A program made the position numbers and the translations under genes. A DNA stretch of 64,000 nucleotides from Rhodopirellula sp. (GTDB lineage Bacteria; Planctomycetota; Planctomycetia; Pirellulales; Thermoguttaceae): NCBI GenBank assembly GCA_012728855.1, contig JAAYEH010000101.1, forward strand, positions 62,001 to 126,000, in the 5' to 3' direction. This document shows positions 17,249 to 26,262 of the stretch, one piece after another. Position 1 is the first letter of the stretch, and each line of letters starts with the position of its first letter. The notes beneath the pieces were generated by a model. It ran no database searches. It saw only the letters and a program-made list of their open reading frames with translations, and was not told where the DNA came from.

Positions 17249-20200
17249 ATGGTGCGATTTCGAAAGCAGAAGCGTTTATCGGTGGAAACACTCGAACCGC
17301 GGCTCGTCCTGAACGCCATCGGTTTCGACGCAGCCGCCCTGAATCGCTCACCGCTGGAATCGGTGATCGTGGTGCTGAAAGACGATGCCCCCAACTCGGC
17401 GGCGATGGCCCACGCGCTGGTGCCAGCCGAGACGGGCAGAGTCGGCTACGTCTACGAACACGCCCTGAAGGGCTTCTCCGCCCAATTGCCCGCCGCGGCG
17501 ATCGCCGCACTGGCGCAAAACCCGCATGTCAAATACGTCGAGCAGGACGGAATGCTTGGCACGGCCGGCCAAATCACCTTCCGAAACGTCACACGAATCG
17601 GCGGGAATCTGAATACTACGGCGGACATCGACAACTCCCCCAACCGATTGTACCATTCCGATCCGGAAGTTGACCCGGACAGCACGATCGACGTGGCCAT
17701 TCTCGACACGGGGATCGACATCGATCACCCGGACCTGATGGGCAATATCGCGGGTGGAGTTTATTTCAACGCGAGCCTTGTCCCTGACGACAACGAATCC
17801 GCGTACAACGACGGCAATGGTCATGGCACACACGTGGCGGGGATCGTTGGCGCAATAGACAACAACATCGTCAGCGTCGGCGTGGCCCCGGGGGTCCGCT
17901 TGTGGGCCGTGAAGATCCTGGAAAACGATGGTTACGGCAGTTGGTCGCAGGCGATCGCCGGGATGGACTGGGTCACGGCGACGCGAGGTGATGACGGCGA
18001 TCCGGACAACGATATTGAAGTCGCCAACCTCAGCGTCACCGGACCCTTCAGCCAAGCGGTCAACGATGCCGTCGCTCGCATGGTCGATGCGGGAATCTTT
18101 GTGTCGGTGGCGGCCGGCAATGACGCCGCCAACGCCGGCAACTACTCGCCCGCCTCGGAGCCTAAGGCGTTTACCGTCTCGGCCATGCTCGATATGGAGG
18201 GACAGCCGGGGGGACTCGGAACCGAGGTTTGGACCGATGGGCTGGACGACACCATGGCCAGTTTCAGCAACTACGGCTCGGTGATCGACATTGCCGCCCC
18301 CGGGGTCTACGTCTACTCGTCGTGGATTAACGGCGACGTCGCCAACATCAGCGGGACGAGCATGGCCTCGCCGCACGCCGCCGGCGCGGCGGCCCTTTAC
18401 ATCGCCAACCACGGCCGGCCAAGCGATGCCGCGGGAGTGCAGGCAATCGCCGACGCGCTGATCGCGCTGGGTGAGCCGATGGCCGACTGGCGCCCCGACA
18501 ACCTGGACATCGCCTCCGATCGCGACAGCTTCCACGAGCCGCTGCTTCGCGTCAGCAGTGTCCCCACGGCAAGGATCGTCTCGCCGACCGAAGGAGCCAC
18601 CGTCGTCCCCAGTTCGACGATGATTCAAATCGCCGCCAATGATTTCGAAGACGCGGCCGGAACCGATGGACTTACGGTCGCATGGAGCGTCAAACAGGCC
18701 AATAACGTGATTGACTCGGGAGACGCCGTCTATAACCTCGTTACCGGTTACTATGAAGCGATTTGGGACGCGGCAGGGAAAAGCGGCCTCTACGTGGTAT
18801 CTGCTCAAACGGAGGATTCTTCCGATCGCACGACCACGGACACCAACACCATCATCGTGGCCAACCCCGGCGATCGCCAGATCCTTTTCGCCGATAGCTT
18901 CGAAAATGGCCAGTGGAACGGCCTCTGGGTGGAAGACAGCCAGAACGACTGGTTCACCTCGACCCAACGGAAAACCGACGGCAGCTACTCGGCCGAGGTG
19001 GACGGGCTGGCAACCGATGCGAAGCTTTCGATCGCCAGTCCCGTCGACCTGACACCCTACGGCAGCGCAGAACTCGCGTTCGACTGGCTCATCGAAAGCG
19101 GGCTCGACACCGGAGAATACCTGGCATTGGATCTCTTTAATGGCGCCGTCTGGCAGGAAGTCGCCAAACTGCGAGGGAACGTCGATCCCGAAAACACATG
19201 GCGCCATGAGGTGCTGACCATTTACGGCGACTACCTCGTGGAAAACTTTCAATTCCGCTTTCGGGCAAAAATGAGCGGATCCGACGAGGATGCCAACGTC
19301 GACAACGTGCAGCTTGCGGCCACGAGCCTCGCCAGGCCGAACATCGCCCCAACTGCCGCGGACGATGAAGCCGACACCGTGGACGAAGACGGCACGCTGG
19401 TCGTCGCTGCCCCGGGAGTGCTCGGCAACGACATTGACGCGGACCAGGATCCCTTAACCGCCCACCTCCTCGGCGGCGTCAGTTCCGGCAGTCTCACTTT
19501 GAATCCCGACGGCTCGTTCAGCTACTCGCCGGCCGCCGACTTCAACGGCAGCGACAGCTTCACCTATCGAGCCTTCGACGGTATCGCCTACAGCGATGCC
19601 GCCACGGTGACGCTCACCGTGAATCCGGTCAACGACGCACCAGTGGCGGTGAATGACTCGGCCAGCACGCAACAAGACAAGTCCGTGATGATTCCGCTTC
19701 TGGTCAACGACAGCGATGTCGATAGCGGTTCCCTGGCAATTCAGTCGCTCACGGATCCGCCTCACGGCACCGTGACCGACAACGGCAATGGAACCGTCAC
19801 CTACACTCCGGACCCTGGTTACACGGGTGAGGACATGTTCGGCTACACAGTGACCGACGGACAACTCACCGACGACGCGATCGTGACGATCAACGTCCAG
19901 CCACCCCAGGTGACACACATCTTCAGCGACAACACACAAAGGACGATCCCGGACCGGGGCACGACGACGTCGACAATCACGGTTCCCACGGTGATGACTC
20001 TCCTGGACGTCAACGTACAAATCACGATCAGCCACGCCCGCGATCAAGACCTGGACGTCTACTTGCGGAGTCCGGATGGAACCCGCGTGCAGTTGTTCAC
20101 GGACGTGGGTGGCAATGGCGACAATTTTACCGGTACGATCCTGGATGATCAGGCGAGCCTGAGCATCACGGCGGGCTCCGCGCCGTTTACCGGCACGTAT

Positions 20201-20527
20201 CGGCCTGAAGGGTCGCTGGCCGCGTTGAACGGCAAGGGCTCCGCCGGCGTCTGGGCGCTGGAAGTCAGCGACGACGCGCGGAGCTATGTCGGCACGCTGA
20301 ACAGTTGGTCCCTCATCCTCACGGGAGAGCCGACGGCCCCGGCGCCTGCGGCGGCGAGTGCATCCCTCGCCGCTTCACTCCCTGAGGTGGCCGCCCTGGA
20401 TGCAACCGATTCCCTCTGGCAACTGCTGGCCGCCGACCAAGCAGCCCGCCAGCGCGGCAACTCCCGCGGCGGCAAGACCGAGGCCCAATGGACTGATCTG
20501 GCGCTGTTGGAATTGCAGATGCAGTAG
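17249..20527 (+). CDS. Large multidomain subtilisin-like surface protease
   Basis: 1,092 residues from the ATG at 17249, which follows GGGAGGG by 6 bases; the upstream ATG at 17216 lacks such a site. The N-terminus RLSVETLEPRLVLNA is the short basic/LEPR leader common on planctomycete exported giant proteins. An inhibitor I9-like prodomain (about 30-110) precedes an S8 peptidase with D153 (AILDTG), H192 (NGHGTHVAG) and S371 (SGTSMASPH). Then come an Ig-like and a lectin-like section, two VCBS/cadherin-like repeats (about 697-795 and 795-885, DEDGTLVV... and NDAPVAVND...), and a P/proprotein-convertase domain (about 887-1030). The product is presumably surface-bound or secreted. Confidence 0.9.
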   Translation: MVRFRKQKRLSVETLEPRLVLNAIGFDAAALNRSPLESVIVVLKDDAPNSAAMAHALVPAETGRVGYVYEHALKGFSAQLPAAAIAALAQNPHVKYVEQDGMLGTAGQITFRNVTRIGGNLNTTADIDNSPNRLYHSDPEVDPDSTIDVAILDTGIDIDHPDLMGNIAGGVYFNASLVPDDNESAYNDGNGHGTHVAGIVGAIDNNIVSVGVAPGVRLWAVKILENDGYGSWSQAIAGMDWVTATRGDDGDPDNDIEVANLSVTGPFSQAVNDAVARMVDAGIFVSVAAGNDAANAGNYSPASEPKAFTVSAMLDMEGQPGGLGTEVWTDGLDDTMASFSNYGSVIDIAAPGVYVYSSWINGDVANISGTSMASPHAAGAAALYIANHGRPSDAAGVQAIADALIALGEPMADWRPDNLDIASDRDSFHEPLLRVSSVPTARIVSPTEGATVVPSSTMIQIAANDFEDAAGTDGLTVAWSVKQANNVIDSGDAVYNLVTGYYEAIWDAAGKSGLYVVSAQTEDSSDRTTTDTNTIIVANPGDRQILFADSFENGQWNGLWVEDSQNDWFTSTQRKTDGSYSAEVDGLATDAKLSIASPVDLTPYGSAELAFDWLIESGLDTGEYLALDLFNGAVWQEVAKLRGNVDPENTWRHEVLTIYGDYLVENFQFRFRAKMSGSDEDANVDNVQLAATSLARPNIAPTAADDEADTVDEDGTLVVAAPGVLGNDIDADQDPLTAHLLGGVSSGSLTLNPDGSFSYSPAADFNGSDSFTYRAFDGIAYSDAATVTLTVNPVNDAPVAVNDSASTQQDKSVMIPLLVNDSDVDSGSLAIQSLTDPPHGTVTDNGNGTVTYTPDPGYTGEDMFGYTVTDGQLTDDAIVTINVQPPQVTHIFSDNTQRTIPDRGTTTSTITVPTVMTLLDVNVQITISHARDQDLDVYLRSPDGTRVQLFTDVGGNGDNFTGTILDDQASLSITAGSAPFTGTYRPEGSLAALNGKGSAGVWALEVSDDARSYVGTLNSWSLILTGEPTAPAPAAASASLAASLPEVAALDATDSLWQLLAADQAARQRGNSRGGKTEAQWTDLALLELQMQ

Positions 20528-20822
20528 ATAATTGACCTTGATCCGCGAGATTCCGTAATGACGCGCGAATCCCGAGCGGCCAACCTGGCGGCACATGCCC
20601 ACTCCCGGGCCAACCACCACTGTGGAGTGGGTCGTGAATGGTCAAGCGGAGATCTTGGACCAGGCGGGAAGACTTTTCCCTGACACGGCCCGCTTCGGCA
20701 ATCGTTTCGCCGCGCTACCCCTGGTTTTTCCGTCCTCGACAAGACAGAATCAGGATTCCACTCCGTGCAAGCACGGCCGTGGACGATCGGAGCCCGCCTT
20801 CCGCCAAGCCAAGGGAGAATCG
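20528..20822. other. Intergenic region before rhaA
   Basis: About 295 bases between the subtilase and rhaA. I see no gene, no strong terminator and no clear promoter. Only weak short palindromes occur near 20600-20635. The rhaA ribosome-binding site AAGGGAGAA lies at its right end. Confidence 0.45.
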
Positions 20823-22088
20823 ATGGAACTGACACGGATCGAGCGCGCCTACCAGTGGGCGAGGGACCGCTACCTTGAATTCGGAGTGCGCGTCGACGAT
20901 GCGCTCGAACAACTCCGCCGCATCGCCGTTTCCGTCCACTGCTGGCAGGGCGACGACGTGGGCGGGTTCGAATCGGACCAGGGCCTGTCGGGCGGCGGCA
21001 TTATGGCAACGGGCAGCTATCCCGGCAGGGCCAGGAACCCTGATGAGCTTCGCAGCGACGCGGAGAAGGCATTTAGCCTGATCCCCGGCAAGCATCGATT
21101 CAACCTGCACGCCATCTATCAGGAGGGGGACGGCAAGCCGGCCGACCGCGACCAAATCCAACCGGCACAATTCCAACGCTGGATCGACTGGGCGAAAGAG
21201 CTGAAGATCGGGCTCGATTTTAATCCGACCTTCTTCTCCCATCCCAACGCCGCTGATGGATTCACCCTCAGCAGTCGCGACGAAGGCGTACGGCGGTTCT
21301 GGGTCGACCACGGCATCGCCTGCCGCAAGATCGGCGAGGCGATGGGTAAGCAATTGGGCACGCCCTGCGTGACCAACGTCTGGATTCCCGACGGCTCGAA
21401 GGACGTGACCATCGACCGCAAAGGGCCGCGGTTACTGCTCAAAAAGTCGCTCGACGAGATGTTCGCGGCTGCCGTCGATCCCCAGGCCAATCGCGACGCC
21501 GTTGAGAGCAAGCTTTTCGGCATCGGGTCGGAAACCTACGTCGTCGGGTCGCACGAGTTCTACCTCGGCTACGCCGTCCGCAATAAGAAGCTCCTCTGCC
21601 TCGATGCCGGTCACTTCCATCCCACCGAGACGATTGCCGACAAGATCTCCTCGGTGCTGTTGTACCTCGATGAGATTCTACTGCACGTTAGCCGGGGTAT
21701 TCGGTGGGACAGCGACCACGTCGTGATCCTCAACGACGACTTGCGAGCCATTGCCGAAGAACTCGTCCGCGGCGATTTCCTCGACCGCGTTCACATCGGG
21801 CTCGACTTTTTCGATGCCAGCATCAACCGGGTGGCCGCCTGGGTCATCGGCGTTCGTGCCATGATCAAGGCACTGCTGGCCGCTTTGCTGGAGCCGACCC
21901 CGTTGCTGCGGCAGTGCGAAGTCGACGGCGATTTCACCGGCCGGCTCGCGCTGGTGGAAGAAGTGAAGACTCTCCCGCTGGGCGCCGTCTGGGATTACTA
22001 TTGCCTGAAAGAAGGCGTGCCGGTCGGTAGAAAGTGGCTGGGCGAAGTGCGGCAATACGAATCCGAGGTCTTGAGCCGGCGCGGGTAA
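20823..22088 (+). CDS. rhaA: L-rhamnose isomerase
   Basis: Interconverts L-rhamnose and L-rhamnulose in the cytoplasm. 421 residues, close to E. coli RhaA (419). Family motifs are [83 protein letters not shown] and [17 protein letters not shown]; these contain the expected metal-binding Glu/Asp/His residues. The start at 20823 follows AAGGGAGAA. It is followed after 46 bases by a permease gene, likely in one operon. No kinase or aldolase of the pathway is next to it in this window. Confidence 0.96.
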   Translation: MELTRIERAYQWARDRYLEFGVRVDDALEQLRRIAVSVHCWQGDDVGGFESDQGLSGGGIMATGSYPGRARNPDELRSDAEKAFSLIPGKHRFNLHAIYQEGDGKPADRDQIQPAQFQRWIDWAKELKIGLDFNPTFFSHPNAADGFTLSSRDEGVRRFWVDHGIACRKIGEAMGKQLGTPCVTNVWIPDGSKDVTIDRKGPRLLLKKSLDEMFAAAVDPQANRDAVESKLFGIGSETYVVGSHEFYLGYAVRNKKLLCLDAGHFHPTETIADKISSVLLYLDEILLHVSRGIRWDSDHVVILNDDLRAIAEELVRGDFLDRVHIGLDFFDASINRVAAWVIGVRAMIKALLAALLEPTPLLRQCEVDGDFTGRLALVEEVKTLPLGAVWDYYCLKEGVPVGRKWLGEVRQYESEVLSRRG

Positions 22089-22134
22089 GAGGCGGACGTA
22101 ACCACTGAAGGGGCGCGAAGGAAGGGACAACAAG

Positions 22135-23718
22135 ATGGCGGTCGACGAACAATCTGCCGGCGGGCCGGGGCAAGCCGGCACCGAACAGGCGACGGGCGAG
22201 GAATTCGAACGGCAACGCGTGCCCGATCGGGCCCTGTTGGGATTCAAGAGCTTCGTGGGGATGTACGCGGGCGAGCACTGCGCCGGCACGGAACTGATGA
22301 TTGGTCCGCTTTTCGTGGCGGCCGGAGTCAGTGCGTTCGATCTCGTGGTCGGACTGCTGTTGGGCAATTTTCTCGCCGTGCTGAGCTGGACGTTTCTCAC
22401 AGCGCCGATCGCCACGCGGGCCAGGTTCACTCTCTACTACCAACTGGAAAAAATCTGCGGTCGCAGCCTCGTGACGCTCTATAATCTGGCCAACGGAGTG
22501 ATGTTCTGCTTCCTGGCGGGGGCAATGATCACCGTGTCGGCGACGGCGGTAGGGGTCTGGATCGATTTCCCCATGCCGGGGTTGAACGATATGTATCCGA
22601 ACAGCCTTGGATGGGTGCTGGCCGTGCTGGGTGTGGGGGCGGCCATCTCGATCGTTGCGGCTTACGGATATGAAACCGTGGCGAAGATCGCCAACATCGC
22701 CGCGCCGTGGATGGTAGTGGTCTTCCTGGCGTTCGGCCTCGTCGCCCTGGCCCAGTTCATCACCTCGACCGGCACGCCGGTTCGCTCGCCCGGCGACTTG
22801 TGGAACCTGGCGAGGAACACGGTCTGGGAAGGCGGGCCCGCGTTTCCCGGGCAAGCCAAGTTCACCTTTTGGCACGTGACGTTTTTCGCCTGGTTCTGCA
22901 ACATGGCCATGCACATCGGCATGTCCGATCTTTCCGTGCTGCGATTCGCGCGGAAATCGTGGTACGGCGTCGCCTCGTCGACCGGCATGTACCTCGGCCA
23001 TTTCATGGCCTGGATCGCCGCCGCGCTGTTGTACGCCTATCACCTGCACCAGATCCGGCCCGCCGCGGACATCGTCGCGAAATTGACCGCCTTGGGCCGC
23101 GCGGATCTGGCGGATACCTGGACTCGTTCGGGGCTCAACGCCGACCTGATCCGCGTCCTGATGGAACTCGGAGTACTCAAGGATCCGCCGCCCGTGCTGC
23201 CGGGCCCACTGGCCTATCAGGCGGCCGGGCTGACGGGACTGATCTGTGTGGTGATTGCCGGGTGGACGACGGCCAATCCGACCATTTACCGCGCCGGACT
23301 GGCGTTTCAGGCGATTATGCCGAGGGCTTCCCGATTCACGGTGACGTTGGCCACGGGCCTGGTGGCCACCGTGGCCGGCATGTTTCCGGCGATTGCCATG
23401 CAGTTGCTCAATTTCGTCGCCCTCTACGGGCTGCTGTTGATGCCGATGGGCGCGGTGATCTTCATCGACTTCTGGCTGATTCGGAAATTCGGCCTTCAAA
23501 GCGGCTATGCCGAACTGAGCCGCAAGAGTTTCAATTGGGCGGCGGGCCTCACTTGGCTGCTGACGCTAACCATCTGCTTCGCGCTGGTGAAATATGCCGG
23601 GGTGCAGATCTTCTTCGTCAGTCTGCCTGGCTGGTTCATCGCCGCCGTGTTGTACCTCGTCTTGAGCAAGCTCTACCAGCAGAAACTCAGACAGCCCCAA
23701 GCCGCGGAGGCCATGTGA
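22135..23718 (+). CDS. NCS1-type membrane permease
   Basis: 527 residues with about 12 hydrophobic segments. FKSFVGMYAGEHCAGTELMIGPLFVAAGVSAFDL and the following long helices fit the nucleobase:cation symporter-1 (purine-cytosine permease-like) family. GWTTANPTIYRAGLAFQAIMP resembles the conserved helix-8/9 region. Substrates of family members include nucleobases, allantoin and hydantoins, but the gene lies directly after rhaA and before a tiny membrane protein, so a sugar or related solute is possible. Function is inferred from fold and context only. Confidence 0.78.
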   Translation: MAVDEQSAGGPGQAGTEQATGEEFERQRVPDRALLGFKSFVGMYAGEHCAGTELMIGPLFVAAGVSAFDLVVGLLLGNFLAVLSWTFLTAPIATRARFTLYYQLEKICGRSLVTLYNLANGVMFCFLAGAMITVSATAVGVWIDFPMPGLNDMYPNSLGWVLAVLGVGAAISIVAAYGYETVAKIANIAAPWMVVVFLAFGLVALAQFITSTGTPVRSPGDLWNLARNTVWEGGPAFPGQAKFTFWHVTFFAWFCNMAMHIGMSDLSVLRFARKSWYGVASSTGMYLGHFMAWIAAALLYAYHLHQIRPAADIVAKLTALGRADLADTWTRSGLNADLIRVLMELGVLKDPPPVLPGPLAYQAAGLTGLICVVIAGWTTANPTIYRAGLAFQAIMPRASRFTVTLATGLVATVAGMFPAIAMQLLNFVALYGLLLMPMGAVIFIDFWLIRKFGLQSGYAELSRKSFNWAAGLTWLLTLTICFALVKYAGVQIFFVSLPGWFIAAVLYLVLSKLYQQKLRQPQAAEAM

Positions 23719-23723
23719 GACCC

Positions 23724-23912
23724 ATGCGACGGATCTTCCAAACTGTGTCGTGGATTGCCCTGGCCGCCACCGCCATGCCGTCCATCCTGTTCCTTTACGG
23801 GAGCATCGATCTGGACGGGGCGAAACTGGTGATGCTCTTGGGCACCATTGTCTGGTTCGTAGCGACTCCGCTTTGGATGGGCCGCCGGATCGAGCAGGCT
23901 GCCGAGGCATGA
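23724..23912 (+). CDS. 62-residue membrane protein after the permease
   Basis: Starts 5 bases after the permease stop. It has two predicted transmembrane helices (about residues 7-26 and 35-52) and a charged tail ending RRIEQAAEA. There is no family match I can name. Its coupling to the permease suggests an accessory subunit or regulator of that transporter, similar in arrangement to small partners of other symporters, but this is inference. Confidence 0.65.
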   Translation: MRRIFQTVSWIALAATAMPSILFLYGSIDLDGAKLVMLLGTIVWFVATPLWMGRRIEQAAEA

Positions 23913-24073
23913 TTGGAATCGAGTTCGTGCTCGACTGCCCGCGTTTCGATCGGTTCGGCGTAGTGACAGTCTTATCTGGGGGTGCGGTGCTACCGCCCAT
24001 TGTACATCGGTGAACTTTGTCGTAACATGGTGGCTGGGAAGCGGTTGACTGTTTTCATCGAGGCTTTCGTGCC

Positions 24074-24886
24074 ATGTTGAAGAAAAGAATTGGATTCATC
24101 GGTGCCGGCCAGATGGCGACCGCACTGGCCCAGGGGTGGATCCGCAAAGGACTTGTGTCGCCGGAGAACGTGCTGGCCAGCGATCCTCTGCCGGAGGCCC
24201 GAACTCGATTTGAGCAGGCCACGGGGGCGCGAACGGCGGACAAGAATCAGGAAGTCGCCACCGCCTCAGGGGTTCTCGTTCTCGCGGTCAAACCCCAGCA
24301 CATGGCACCGGTTTTGAAACAGTTACCGCAGTACATCGCCGCCCAGACACTGGTGGTTTCCATTGCGGCCGGGATTCGGATAGCGACGATGTCCGAGAAG
24401 CTCGGTGCATCCGTCCGTCTGATTCGCGTCATGCCCAATACCCCTTGCTTGTTGGGACAAGGGGCTTTTGGATACTGTGTGAACGAGGCCGCCGGCGAAG
24501 AAGATATCCGGCTCGTCGAGCAATTGCTCGGCGCCGTCGGTATTGCGCATCGAGTGGACGAGAAACTAATGGATGCCGTCACCGGCCTTTCCGGGTCGGG
24601 GCCGGCTTTCGTCTATGTTCTCATCGAGTCGATGGCCGACGCCGGCGTGAAAATGGGACTGCCGCGGCTGGTGGCGCTGAGTTTGGCGGCGCAGACGGTC
24701 CGCGGCGCCGCCGAGATGGTGCTTTCCTCCGGAGAGCACCCGGCGGTACTCAAAGACCGCGTGGCCAGTCCGGGAGGGACGACGATCACCGGCCTTGCCG
24801 CATTGGAGGCGGGCGGACTTCGTGCGGCGATGATTGCCGCCGTGGAAACGGCCACGCACCGTTCGGCCGAATTGGGAGCCAGCTAG
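24074..24886 (+). CDS. proC: Pyrroline-5-carboxylate reductase
   Basis: Last step of proline synthesis, NAD(P)H-dependent reduction of pyrroline-5-carboxylate. 270 residues, standard length. The N-terminal Rossmann motif IGFIGAGQMATALAQG is followed by LAVKPQHM, IAAGI, RVMPNTPCLLGQGAFGYC and the C-terminal signature DAVTGLSGSGPAFVYVLIESM ... VASPGGTTITGLAALE. The start ATG lacks a strong ribosome-binding site but fits the Rossmann start. It may be cotranscribed with the small genes downstream. Confidence 0.96.
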   Translation: MLKKRIGFIGAGQMATALAQGWIRKGLVSPENVLASDPLPEARTRFEQATGARTADKNQEVATASGVLVLAVKPQHMAPVLKQLPQYIAAQTLVVSIAAGIRIATMSEKLGASVRLIRVMPNTPCLLGQGAFGYCVNEAAGEEDIRLVEQLLGAVGIAHRVDEKLMDAVTGLSGSGPAFVYVLIESMADAGVKMGLPRLVALSLAAQTVRGAAEMVLSSGEHPAVLKDRVASPGGTTITGLAALEAGGLRAAMIAAVETATHRSAELGAS

Positions 24887-24914
24887 GATTTCGTCACGCA
24901 CCTCGTTAACGACC

Positions 24915-25145
24915 ATGTCTTGCTTCTGCATTATCGACGACAAATACGTGCCCATCTACCGCATCCTGTGGGTCTCATCGCTGCCGCATTTCTGCGGTTC
25001 GCCAGAGTGCGAGCGGGAAGGCGACTATGAGGTCCGTCTGGAGGACGGCGAGTCGGTATGGGCGGATCGCGACGAACGTGACGCGACGCTTGCCGCCATG
25101 GAACTGTGGGCAGGCGAAGGCCTGGAAGACGACTACGAAGAGTGA
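24915..25145 (+). CDS. Small acidic protein of unknown function
   Basis: 76 residues, starting MSCFCIIDDKYVPIYRILWV and ending in an acidic tail (EGLEDDYEE). It contains a Cys-His cluster: C3, C5 and HFCGSPECE. It sits between proC and a second unknown gene, all on the plus strand with short gaps. I do not recognise a family. Confidence 0.55.
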   Translation: MSCFCIIDDKYVPIYRILWVSSLPHFCGSPECEREGDYEVRLEDGESVWADRDERDATLAAMELWAGEGLEDDYEE

Positions 25146-25181
25146 GCGCCCCACTGCCGCACAGCCTCGGAGGTTGCCGAC

Positions 25182-25670
25182 ATGTCGATGTTTGAGAACA
25201 ACCAGTATCGCTGGCGCGAGACGTACTTCGTCCTGTTCCAGTCATCGAAATTGCCCCCGGGCAAGAAACTGCAAGAGGCGATTCTGTCGCTGAGCAGCCG
25301 TTACACGCTGACCAATCTCCGTGCCGACGACCAGGGCAAGTTCGAATCGCTGACGGTTCTTTCGCCCGACGATTTCGCCGCCTTGGACGTCTGCTACGTG
25401 GAGGGAGACGAAGTCCGCGAGCAGGTCGACGCGATCGCCGACGAGTTGAAGACTCTCGATATGCGTGCCGACGACCGTGCCCGCATCGAGCGGATTCGCA
25501 AGTGCGACGCCCGTTTCGACGTCCTCCATTTCGAGCAGATCGCCGATGCGGACGACGCGGACGAACTGGACGAGATGCTCGACCCCAGCGCGTTGTTAGT
25601 CGTGCTGGAAGCGCTGGCCGGACTGACCGACGGCATCGCCGTCGATCCGCAATCCGGCGCGTTGTTGTGA
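25182..25670 (+). CDS. Hypothetical acidic protein
   Basis: 162 residues, no signal peptide or membrane segment. N-terminal half has a strand-rich pattern (YFVLFQSSKLPPGKKLQEAILSLSSRYTLTN); the C-terminal half is very acidic (ADADDADELDEMLDP). It is 36 bases after the previous small gene and 28 bases before the EF-P-like gene, so it is probably cotranscribed with it. Function unknown; the location suggests a conserved partner of the translation factor, which is inference. Confidence 0.65.
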   Translation: MSMFENNQYRWRETYFVLFQSSKLPPGKKLQEAILSLSSRYTLTNLRADDQGKFESLTVLSPDDFAALDVCYVEGDEVREQVDAIADELKTLDMRADDRARIERIRKCDARFDVLHFEQIADADDADELDEMLDPSALLVVLEALAGLTDGIAVDPQSGALL

Positions 25671-25698
25671 AGGGAAGATCAGGTTTTGTGGTATTCTT

Positions 25699-26262
25699 AT
25701 GCAAGCCAAAGAAATCAAGCGCGGCTTTATCGTCAATTACCAGGATGCACCGTGCATCATCGAAACGATCAGTGTGCAGTCCCCCTCCGCGCGCGGCGCG
25801 GCCACGCTCTACAAATTCAAAGCGCGGAATCTGATTACCAAGCAGAAGGTGGACATCGTGCTCCGCGGCGGCGAATCGCTGGACGAGGCGGACTTTGCCC
25901 GCCGCCCGATCAAGTACATGTACGCCGATCCCACCCATCTCCATTTCCTCGATCAGACCGACTACAACCAGGTTTCGCTCCCCAAAGGGGACTTGGAGGA
26001 CGAAGCCAAATTCCTCACAGAAGATCTCGAGGGGGTGCAGTCGCTGATCTACAACGATGAGTGCGTGGCCATCCAATTGCCGTTGACCGTCGAACTTCGC
26101 GTCGTGCAGTGCGACCCGGGCGTCCGCGGCAATTCGGCGACCTCGCGGACAAAACCGGCCACCTTGGAGACCGGCTACGTCGTCCAGGTGCCGGAGTATC
26201 TCGAGGAGGGAGAAGTTGTCAAGATTGACACGCGCAGCGGTGATTACCTGTCGAGGGCATGA
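25699..26262 (+). CDS. EF-P-like translation factor, EfpL/YeiP type
   Basis: 187 residues with three beta-barrel domains in the order of elongation factor P. The N-terminal KOW-like domain has the tip loop QSPSARGAATLYKF with arginine (R32) where classical EF-P has its modified lysine; this is the hallmark of the YeiP/EfpL branch. The OB domains include YMYADPTHLHFLDQTDYNQV and LPLTVELRVVQCDPGVRGNSATS, and it ends GYVVQVPEYLEEGEVVKIDTRSGDYLSRA. Such factors rescue ribosomes stalled at proline-rich stretches. Its 3' end overlaps the possible TTG start of the next gene. Confidence 0.93.
   Translation: MQAKEIKRGFIVNYQDAPCIIETISVQSPSARGAATLYKFKARNLITKQKVDIVLRGGESLDEADFARRPIKYMYADPTHLHFLDQTDYNQVSLPKGDLEDEAKFLTEDLEGVQSLIYNDECVAIQLPLTVELRVVQCDPGVRGNSATSRTKPATLETGYVVQVPEYLEEGEVVKIDTRSGDYLSRA

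Noticed and set aside
17348..19252. 634-residue open frame on the minus strand
   Set aside because: Antisense to the subtilase, whose domains and catalytic triad are unmistakable; long antisense frames are expected in GC-rich DNA.
21934..23499. 521-residue minus-strand open frame
   Set aside because: Antisense to the permease, histidine- and arginine-rich with no motif.
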